Assembly: GCA_009774625.1 (NCBI GenBank)
Contig: VSOB01000048.1
Coordinates: 1-21,597, forward strand
From: Lachnospiraceae bacterium
GTDB taxonomy: Bacteria > Bacillota > Clostridia > Lachnospirales > Lachnospiraceae
Direction of reading: 5' to 3'
DNA length: 21,597 bases
The notes under the pieces: generated by a model
What the model saw: the letters and a program-made list of their open reading frames with translations, nothing else
Told to the model about the DNA's origin: nothing
The model's database searches: none
Shown here: positions 7,490-13,361 of the stretch, piece after piece
Layout: every line of letters starts with the position of its first letter
How positions within the stretch are numbered: position 1 is the stretch's first letter
Translations under genes and position numbers: made by a program

Positions 7490-9736
7490 TTGCCGGGGGC
7501 ATTTGAGAGATTTTTTGGGGAAAATGAGAATACAGGGGGTTTTTCAGACGCAGGCGCCCTGATGGATACGCTGTATCTGGCGCTGGATGTACTGCTGGAG
7601 ACGGCGGGTGAGCTGATGCAGGAGAGAGACTTGGGGCTGCGGCAGCTATGGAGGAGACACTGGGAACTGGCCGGAGCATCAGATGGATGCCGCCGGGAAG
7701 CCGGCCTGCTGCAGAAGCATATTGAAAACCGCCTGGGAAAGAGCGCCTGGGAGGTGCGTCTGCCGTTTGCGGCGTTTTCTGAAAGGATGCGGCTTTCCGG
7801 CTGGCAGAAACTGTCTCTTATACTGGGCGGCGCCTGCGACCGGGATCCCGGCTACGGGACACTTTTTGCCGCGTGGTCCCAAAGCCCCGGAAGGTGTTAT
7901 GCCACCAAAGGGCTGGTATGGGCTTTGGCGGTTCTGGCAGGTGGAGACGGAGAGGCCATCTATCAGGAAATGCTGTCGGAACAGTTTTTTTTCCGCGTTT
8001 GCTTCCGGAAAGCCGATGCCGTTTTAGGGGAGCCATTCTGGGAGGAACCTCTGGTGCTGAACCGGAGACTGGTCTGCTGTTTTAATGGCCGGCAAAGCGG
8101 GCTGAGGGCAGAGGAAATCATCCGCTACCATGAACCGGCCGGCCGCCGGCCTGTCTGCTTTTGGGAAGAGCACTGCCGGGAACTGGAACGGCTCTGGCAG
8201 GCCGGAAGGGAAAACAGGGAACAAAAGAGAACGGGAGAGACGGCAGAAAAGCAGGGAAGAGAAGGCGCGGCGCGGCCTGAGCAGAAAACGGATGCGATCG
8301 TACTGCTGGGCCGGAAGGGGAGCGGCCGGAAATTTCTGGTGACGTGGCTTAGTGAACAGACCTCTCAAACGGCTCTTTTCATCTCCTGTGACTGTTTGCG
8401 GAAGGCGCAGGACCGGACGTCCCTGTATGATCTGCTGTATCTGGAACTGCAGGCGGAGGACGGCTTTCTGTGTGTAACGGATTGGGAAGGAGACGGCGGG
8501 GAAGGGAAAAAGGGACAGGAAAAGGGGGACGGGGACGATCCGGTGACAGAATTATTATGGTACATGAAACGGCGGGGCGAGTGCGTGATCCTGACAGCCG
8601 CAGGACAGATTTTTGGCAGAGTGGATGGACAGCAGATAAACTACGCCCAAATCGGTCTGGAAGAGCCGGGCAGCAGACAGAGAGAAGCGATGTGGCGGTA
8701 TTTTCTGGGACAGATGCAGGACGGGCTGGATGTTCCCATGCTGGCCGGCCGCTATATGCTGAATGCGGGAGAGATCCATCAGGCGGTATTGGGGGCTGTC
8801 AGTTATCGCGACCGGGAGGGACGGGATGTGCTCCGGGCGCAGGATGTACTCCGGGCGCTCAGACAGTGCCATGCGCATCTTTCGGCCGGCTGCGCTTGGC
8901 TTTTGGAATCAACGGTTTGTCTGAATGATCTGGTGGTGTCACAGGAGACAGAGGAGCTTCTCCAGGCGCTTTGCAGCAGAGTGAAGTACAAAGCCCTGGT
9001 GGGAGAGCGCTGGGGATTTTATGACGGGGTTTCTTATGGAAGGGGAATCTGCGCCCTGTTTTACGGACCGCCGGGAACCGGAAAGACTATGGCGGCACAG
9101 GCGCTGGCCAATGAACTGGGGCTGGATCTGTACCGTATAGATCTGTCGGGAATGATGAGCAAATACATCGGTGAAACGGAAAAAAACATTTCCCGTCTGT
9201 TTGAGAGGGCCAAAGGCAGCAATGCCCTGTTGTTTTTTGATGAGGCGGATGCATTGTTTTCCAGAAGGACGCAGGTAAATGATTCTCATGACAGAAATGC
9301 CAACGGGCAGGTGGCTCACCTGCTGCAGAAGCTGGAAGCATACGAGGGAATATCCATTCTGGCCACCAATCTGAAAGACCATATGGACGATGCTTTTTCC
9401 AGGCGGATTTCTTATATGATCCCGTTTCCCTTTCCGGATGAGGGCAAACGCAGGGCGCTGTGGAAAAAAATGCTGCCAAAGGGCGCACCCGTGGAAGATA
9501 CGCTGGCTCTGGACTGGTTTGCCGCACAGTTTGAACTGACAGGCAGCGAAATCCGGGAAACTCTTTTTCAGGCCGCAGTGGCCGCTGCCAGAGAAGGCTG
9601 CGGAATGAAAAATGTGCATATTGCAGAGGCCGTCAGGCGGTGCCTGGCCAAGTACGGAAGGGTGGTTACGGAGGAGGAGCTTGGGGAGATGCGAGAACCT
9701 TTTTTTGGAAAAACCACGGATTTTGTCGATATATGA
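7490..9736 (+). CDS. AAA+ ATPase of eCIS (Pvc15/Afp15-like)
   Basis: About 748 residues. The C-terminal AAA+ module is complete: Walker A GPPGTGKT at about residues 525-532, 'MMSKYIGETEKNISRLFERA', Walker B LLFFDEADALF at about 578-588, sensor ILATNL near 622 and an arginine pair in FSRRISY near 637. A second, degenerate P-loop-like stretch (LLGRKGSGRK, about 270-280) suggests an inactive first AAA-like domain, with low-complexity charged linkers around it. In Afp, the Afp15 ATPase is needed to assemble full particles. TTG at 7490 is preferred as start because GGAGG (7478-7482) lies seven bases upstream. GTG 7469, seven codons earlier in the same frame, is an alternative with a weaker site. 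It is the last eCIS gene in view. Confidence 0.85.
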   Translation: MPGAFERFFGENENTGGFSDAGALMDTLYLALDVLLETAGELMQERDLGLRQLWRRHWELAGASDGCRREAGLLQKHIENRLGKSAWEVRLPFAAFSERMRLSGWQKLSLILGGACDRDPGYGTLFAAWSQSPGRCYATKGLVWALAVLAGGDGEAIYQEMLSEQFFFRVCFRKADAVLGEPFWEEPLVLNRRLVCCFNGRQSGLRAEEIIRYHEPAGRRPVCFWEEHCRELERLWQAGRENREQKRTGETAEKQGREGAARPEQKTDAIVLLGRKGSGRKFLVTWLSEQTSQTALFISCDCLRKAQDRTSLYDLLYLELQAEDGFLCVTDWEGDGGEGKKGQEKGDGDDPVTELLWYMKRRGECVILTAAGQIFGRVDGQQINYAQIGLEEPGSRQREAMWRYFLGQMQDGLDVPMLAGRYMLNAGEIHQAVLGAVSYRDREGRDVLRAQDVLRALRQCHAHLSAGCAWLLESTVCLNDLVVSQETEELLQALCSRVKYKALVGERWGFYDGVSYGRGICALFYGPPGTGKTMAAQALANELGLDLYRIDLSGMMSKYIGETEKNISRLFERAKGSNALLFFDEADALFSRRTQVNDSHDRNANGQVAHLLQKLEAYEGISILATNLKDHMDDAFSRRISYMIPFPFPDEGKRRALWKKMLPKGAPVEDTLALDWFAAQFELTGSEIRETLFQAAVAAAREGCGMKNVHIAEAVRRCLAKYGRVVTEEELGEMREPFFGKTTDFVDI

Positions 9737-9752
9737 TGGATTCTGTCGAGAT
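9718..9752. repeat. Imperfect 20-bp-period direct repeat upstream of agr promoter
   Basis: GGATTTTGTCGATAT at 9718-9732 and GGATTCTGTCGAGAT at 9738-9752 agree at 13 of 15 positions and are spaced by 20 bases. This is two helical turns, and the second copy ends two bases before the -35 box. LytTR regulators bind paired direct repeats about 21-22 bp apart, so this is a candidate operator. The first copy lies in the last codons of the ATPase gene, so chance cannot be excluded. Confidence 0.4.
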
Positions 9753-9754
9753 AC

Positions 9755-9782
9755 TTGTTTTTATCTGTTTGATCCATATAAT
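9755..9782 (+). promoter_or_regulatory. Sigma-A-like promoter of the agr-like locus
   Basis: TTGTTT at 9755-9760 and a perfect TATAAT at 9777-9782 are 16 bases apart. Transcription would start near 9789, just before the Shine-Dalgarno of agrB. It lies in the 69-base gap after the eCIS ATPase, so the quorum-sensing genes can be expressed apart from the eCIS operon. Confidence 0.6.
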
Positions 9783-9805
9783 GATTACCAAAGGAGGCGG
9801 AGGAA

Positions 9806-10376
9806 ATACAGAAACTATCAGCATATTTAACAGAACTGCTTTACAAAGAGGCTGTCATAAAAGCGGAAGAAGCGGAGCTGTGTCAATACGGGCTGCAGAT
9901 CACGGCGGCAAATATTAGCAATTTGTTGATCGTGCTGACGATAGGGATATTGTTCTCCGCATTGCCCGAAGTGGCGGTTTTTTATATGGTCTTTGTAAGT
10001 ATCAGAATATTCAGCGGCGGTTATCATGCGAACAGCTATGGAAAGTGTTTTACATTATTTGCCATCACTTGTTTCCTGTATCTGTTTATGGTACAGGAAA
10101 TTTTATTGTACGGAGGAAATCAGACTGTGCTGTTTTTGGCGGCAGTTGTGTTTCTGGGAGGAATGATCCTGAAAAAAGCGCCGATTGCCCATGTCAACCG
10201 GCCGCTTTCCCAAAAACAGTATTTTACTTTGGGCTTTCTGGACTGTGGCTGGAATGACCTTATGGGCCATGCAGATCAGAAATCTGTCTGCCGGTTTTAT
10301 AAGTGTATTCATAGAAACAGCAATTTATATGCTTGTAATAGAAGGGAGGAAAGAAGATAGAAAAGAAGAGCTTTGA
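9806..10376 (+). pseudogene. agrB: AgrB-like peptide-processing membrane protease, ATA start and frameshift
   Basis: AgrB is a membrane cysteine endopeptidase that trims and cyclises the AgrD autoinducer precursor. The frame from 9806 reads an AgrB-like N-terminus (QKLSAYLTELLYKEAVI...), transmembrane segments and the catalytic motif RIFSGGYHANSYGKC, with His74 and Cys81 spaced as in Staphylococcus AgrB (His77/Cys84). The expected start is ATA at 9806, eight bases after GGAGG 9793-9797. No ATG, GTG or TTG exists in frame before TTG 9923, which would delete the N-terminal region. After NRPLSQ the frame breaks at an A5 tract (10212-10216). Removing one A restores a hydrophobic C-terminus (LLWAFWTVAGMTLWAMQI..., ending TGA 10374-10376). 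Without correction the protein ends at 10360. Either a pseudogene or dependent on recoding. Confidence 0.75.
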
Positions 10377-10476
10377 ATTTCTGGCTAAAGTGGCAAAAGC
10401 AGCAAAGAGAGCAGACGGAAGGGTTTCTGAATTTGGTATTTTTCAGCTCAAAAAACCTGAAATGAAGCAGAAATAG
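10357..10476 (+). CDS. agrD: AgrD-like autoinducing peptide precursor, ATA start
   Basis: A 40-codon reading frame with the layout of Lachnospiraceae/Clostridium AgrD: an amphipathic basic leader (KKSFEFLAKVAKAAKRADGR), a short hydrophobic core (VSEFGIFQ) and a charged Pro-containing tail (LKKPEMKQK). The core has Ser and no Cys, so a lactone rather than thiolactone ring is likely (inference). The expected start is ATA 10357, seven bases after GGAGG (10345-10349). No standard start codon exists in frame between the upstream stop (TAG 10339-10341) and GTG 10390, which would cut off half the leader. It overlaps the frame-corrected end of agrB. Translation from ATA would be weak at best. Confidence 0.7.
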   Translation: MEKKSFEFLAKVAKAAKRADGRVSEFGIFQLKKPEMKQK

Positions 10477-10499
10477 GACAGAAGGGCGAGGGAGATGCA

Positions 10500-10822
10500 A
10501 TGATGAAAAGGATGCTGCCAATGATTGTTTTCCTGATCCTGTGTCTGCGTTTTCCCTCGTCAGTCCAATTTTTCAACATAGTGAGAATAAGTTCGGCATA
10601 GAGGGAAGAGATAAAACATTCAAATATTCTCTTTTTGGAACATTGGATATTGCTGGGGGAGTGTTGAGATCTGTAATCGACTTTGACATTGATAAAGAGG
10701 AACTGTTTGATTATGGATATCTGGATGGCTTGCAAGTTAAAATAAATGTATTAAGAATAGATTTTGATTTTAAATCTATGTATAACAATGCAACATATCA
10801 TAATTTTGTGATACTATTTTGA
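10500..10822 (+). pseudogene. Small secreted protein with frameshifted signal peptide, unknown function
   Basis: ATG 10500, after GAGGGAG, begins a typical signal peptide (MMKRMLPMIVFLILCL). This frame ends uninformatively about 35 codons later. A different frame (open from about 10541 to TGA 10820-10822) continues sensibly with SAFSLVSPI and then a 90-residue acidic, polar, beta-rich-looking region. Joining them needs one base restored near 10539-10550, giving a 'LILCLSAFS' export signal. The mature part is not a family I recognise. Its position directly after agrD and its AT-rich composition, unlike the eCIS genes, suggest it belongs to the agr-like locus, perhaps as a secreted accessory protein. 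Its end may also be truncated. Confidence 0.5.
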
Positions 10823-10900
10823 TGATTCGCTGAATCATATATTACCGTGCTACGCAACGGAGAGTATGGCGGAAGGTAAGAATATTATGTATTTGAATAT

Positions 10901-10960
10901 AAACACAATGAAAAACGATTTCTAAGCTCAAAAAGTCAGGAATCGTTTTTTATTGTGTTT
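10901..10960 (+). terminator. Long near-perfect hairpin, likely terminator
   Basis: AAACACAATGAAAAACGATT (10901-10920) pairs with 10941-10960 along 20 base pairs with a single G.U wobble, and UCU/AGG can extend it by three pairs around a 14-base loop. A run of T (10945-10951) lies in the right arm. It ends the agrB-agrD-secreted protein unit. It is unusually long for a plain terminator, and its symmetry would let it act in both directions. Confidence 0.6.
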
Positions 10961-11164
10961 GTCAATAGACGATTTTCTTTGCTGATTACTATAATATTCT
11001 AATCTGGTTCAGATTAAAACAAAATAATCATCAATTTTAAAAATCCTCAGTTTGCAATTAAAACACACCAAAACGTTCCCTGTTTTTCCGATTTTTCATT
11101 ATGATTAGTATTTGAACAATAACGGTTATATAAATTATTATATTTTCGGTTTCGAATAAGGTTA

Positions 11165-11194
11165 TATACAGAAAAATTTGGGTATTGATATAAT
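11165..11194 (+). promoter_or_regulatory. Promoter of the RHH/regulator/kinase unit
   Basis: An extended -10 element TTGATATAAT (TATAAT at 11189-11194) with a weak -35 (TATACA, 11165-11170) 18 bases upstream. Three GGTT-containing elements start at 11124, 11148 and 11160 (spacing 24 and 12). The outer two share GGTTATATA. They abut or overlap the -35 region and could be regulator sites, which is inference only. Confidence 0.5.
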
Positions 11195-11227
11195 TACGGT
11201 GATTTTTAAGAACCGGAGGCTATATCA

Positions 11228-11440
11228 ATGATGTATATAGACAGAGAACTGTTAAACCCGGTCATTCCAGGAACGATACGTTTTACTTCTGTTTTGTTTG
11301 ACTGGCTGCAGGAAGTCAGTGAGCAGGAAAAGATGTCTTTTAATCAGGTAGTTCTGCAATGCTGCAAAAACTGTATGGTTGAGGACAGGAGGGATGCGGA
11401 AATCAGTCCCACGGAGCAAACATCTGATGGTAACGGATGA
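11228..11440 (+). CDS. Small ribbon-helix-helix-like protein
   Basis: A 70-residue protein started at ATG 11228, eight bases after GGAGG (11215-11219). Residues about 14-50 read 'PGTIRFTSVLFDWLQEVSEQ' then MSFNQVVLQCCKN. This is the pattern of Arc/YlcI-type ribbon-helix-helix proteins: one strand with TIRF, a helix, and 'SFNQ.VLQCC..' for the second helix. Such proteins bind DNA as dimers. The C-terminal 18 residues are polar and look disordered. It overlaps the start of the LytTR regulator gene, so the two are probably cotranslated. It may tune expression of the quorum-sensing unit. The fold is inferred from pattern only. Confidence 0.6.
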   Translation: MMYIDRELLNPVIPGTIRFTSVLFDWLQEVSEQEKMSFNQVVLQCCKNCMVEDRRDAEISPTEQTSDGNG

Positions 11441-12107
11441 ACTGCGGTTCGGTATCTGCGATGATAAGGAAGAGGATCTGGAACGGATCCGGCAGGCGCT
11501 GCAGGAGGCTTTGCAGACACTCCGCAGAACGGTCAGATTGCACTGCCGTCTGTTTCTGGACATTGAAATGCCGGAGGCAGACGGGTTTAAGCTGGCGGAA
11601 AGACTCAGTATGGACCGGCCCAAAGCCCGTCTGGTTTTCGTGTCGGTGCATGAAAGTTTCGTATTTGACTCGCAGGAATACACGCCCCTCTGGTTTGTGA
11701 GAAAACGGATGCTGGAGCATGATATGCAGCGGGCGCTGCGGAAATATTTTCAGACGACGGCAATGGAGCGTATCAGTTACAGATTACAGGATGGTTTTGG
11801 GTTTCGTGAGATTTTGCTGCAGGATATTCTGTATATTGAATGCTGTGGACACACACTGACCATATTTAAGACAGACGGCAAGAGCCTGAAAAAATATGGC
11901 AGTCTGAAAACAATGGAGGAAGAACTGGCAGGGCATGGCTTCCTTCGGATACATAAGAGCTGTCTGGCCAATGGGATCTATATTGAGGAAGTGGGGAAGC
12001 GGGAAGTGTATCTGAAAAACGGCAGAGAGCCGGAAATGGGCAGGGACCGCAGAAAGGCAGTCCGTGAGGCGATGATCCTGTATGAGAGGGAACGCCGTGA
12101 ATATTAG
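11427..12107 (+). CDS. LytTR-type response regulator with shortened receiver domain
   Basis: About 226 residues. The receiver has FGICDDKEEDLE at the start (Asp12/Asp13) and the phosphoacceptor in LFLDIEMPEADG (Asp45), then 'KARLVFVSVHESFVFDS'. The LytTR DNA-binding domain follows (about 115-220): ISYRLQDGFGFREILLQDIL, YIECCGHTLTIFKTDGKSL, GFLRIHKSCLANGIYI. In usual receivers the acidic pair and acceptor are about 44-50 residues apart. Here they are 32 apart, so roughly 12-18 residues around alpha-2 are missing. Signalling may be impaired or constitutive. ATG 11427 places the normal N-terminus. Earlier in-frame starts (ATG 11394, TTG 11379) exist within the RHH gene. The gene overlaps the kinase start. 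It is AgrA-like in type. Confidence 0.75.
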   Translation: MVTDELRFGICDDKEEDLERIRQALQEALQTLRRTVRLHCRLFLDIEMPEADGFKLAERLSMDRPKARLVFVSVHESFVFDSQEYTPLWFVRKRMLEHDMQRALRKYFQTTAMERISYRLQDGFGFREILLQDILYIECCGHTLTIFKTDGKSLKKYGSLKTMEEELAGHGFLRIHKSCLANGIYIEEVGKREVYLKNGREPEMGRDRRKAVREAMILYERERREY

Positions 12108-12897
12108 CAGCTTACTGATTGACATGGTATCGGCAGTGATTGCGATAGGGTATATGGACCGGGGATTCGAAAAGAAATATACCGGAGCCAGACGGCGGCT
12201 TATGTTTGCCGCCGGTTGTATTATCTATTCCGCGACTGTGACAATTATGAATTATACGATACGGTTTGAAGGGATTCTGGCATTTTTATATGGCGTCATT
12301 GTGCCGGGGTATGGTATCGCGGCATTGAAAGGCAGGTTCCGGGAACTGTTGAACGCAGCGCTGCTCTGGGTGGTGATTGTGGCCACCGGTTCTCTGGGCG
12401 CATATGGCGCCATAGGTATTATGACCGGAAAGACACTGGCTGAGCTTCGGATGATGCAGGGCGGGCTTCTTCTTTATACGGCGGCTACGGTCAGCGCTGT
12501 GAAATTTTTTATGGGAAGGATTGCCAATGCGCTGTTTCGGACAAAGGACAGCCCCCGCAGAGCAGAAGATCGTATTATAGCAGGTGCCTTTCTCCTTATG
12601 TCGCTTCTGGTGCTGGGAATGTTTCGGCTGGAGTACGGAGATCTGGAACAGGAGTCCGGATTTCGTCTGACCATCGGCCTGTTAACGGCACAGTTCGGCG
12701 TGACACTGTTGTTGCTTCATATTTATGGCAAACTGGGCAGATATGAGAGAAATAAGCTGGAAGAAAAGCATTTGAAAGAGCGTGAAGAAAAGCGTTGGGA
12801 AGAGTTTATGAATCTGTACAGAATCGGAAAGGAAATCAACCATTGGAGACATGATATGGTCGGCGGGCTGGAAGTAATGTACCGGCTGCAGAACTGA
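12097..12897 (+). pseudogene. AgrC-like GHKL sensor histidine kinase, N-terminal part, truncated
   Basis: About 266 residues from GTG 12097 (GAGGG upstream); ATG 12082, overlapping the regulator, is an alternative. Several hydrophobic segments (about residues 5-205) form a polytopic AgrC-type sensor, followed by a charged coiled-coil linker (KLEEKHLKEREEKRWEEFM) and the phosphoacceptor box INHWRHDMVGG. The frame stops at TGA 12895-12897 only 12 residues after that box. The rest of the dimerisation helices and the ATPase N-box are absent. The remaining ATPase end continues in another frame at 12891-13136. Expected substrate is the mature AgrD peptide outside the cell, with the LytTR protein as phosphorylation partner. 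In this form it could not be an active kinase, though it might still bind peptide. Confidence 0.75.
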
Positions 12898-13136
12898 TTG
12901 TACGCAATGATGAAAGCAGGATCAAGATTTTGCTGGAAAACAGCATAGAAGGCTCTGTACTGGAGGAAAATCCCATGCTCCGGAGCCGGAAAGAGGATTC
13001 GGAAAAGCACGGATTCGGGATGGAAAGTATTTATGGTATCATCGGAAAATATCATGGAGAAAATATATGCTGGGAGGAAGACGGTAATTTCTGCCAGAGC
13101 ATTGTGCTTTTGAAGCAGCAGGAGATGACTGCATAA
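12891..13136 (+). pseudogene. GHKL histidine kinase, C-terminal ATPase remnant
   Basis: In the +2 frame relative to the kinase above, codons from 12891 read ELIVRNDESRIKILLENSIE, then 'EKHGFGMESIYGIIGKYHGE' and a C-terminal strand, ending TAA 13134-13136. This corresponds to the last strands and the G-box (HGFGMESI) of a GHKL ATPase domain. The join with the N-terminal part lacks roughly 80-110 residues compared with complete AgrC-like kinases (the estimate is from general family length). This is best explained as one kinase gene with an internal out-of-frame deletion whose junction is near 12890. Confidence 0.7.
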
Positions 13137-13213
13137 GAGAACTTTCGTATTATATAGTATAGCTGATTTTTGCGGCTTTTCTGCCGGTTTATGACAGAGG
13201 CGGCGCAAATGGA

Positions 13214-13224
13214 TATGGTATAAT
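13214..13224 (+). promoter_or_regulatory. Extended -10 promoter upstream of the TIR/NDT-like gene
   Basis: TATGGTATAAT matches the extended -10 consensus (TRTGnTATAAT) exactly. No good -35 at 17 bases is visible, which extended -10 promoters tolerate. The resulting leader is about 130 bases long and contains an imperfect hairpin (next entry). Confidence 0.5.
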
Positions 13225-13252
13225 TTTATAAGAAATGATACCACGCCGGGCG

Positions 13253-13289
13253 AAGCGAGCGTGCATCTCCGGAGGGGCCGTGCCCGCTT
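13253..13289 (+). promoter_or_regulatory. Imperfect leader hairpin
   Basis: AAGCGAGCGTG (13253-13263) can pair with CGTGCCCGCTT (13279-13289): ten of eleven pairs, two of them wobble, around a loop carrying CTCCGGAGGGG. No T run follows, so it is not a terminator. A role in the leader is speculative. Confidence 0.25.
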
Positions 13290-13361
13290 GCGGACATGGT
13301 AGAATAAGGAAGCAAACTGATGTATGCAAATTAACATACGAAAGAAGAAGGGGGAAAATAA

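Larger units (their letters stand above)
10823..11227. other. 405-bp AT-rich intergenic region
   Basis: No convincing gene on either strand. It holds a small 7-bp hairpin (ATGATTC/GAATCAT, 10822-10838), one very long hairpin (10901-10960), spaced GGTT-containing elements (11124-11163) and a promoter (11165-11194). The base composition is markedly more AT-rich than the flanking eCIS region. Confidence 0.6.

Noticed and set aside
10822..10838. Hairpin ATGATTC-GCT-GAATCAT after the secreted protein as a terminator
   Set aside because: Only seven AT-rich pairs and no T run follows. The long hairpin at 10901-10960 is the better terminator.
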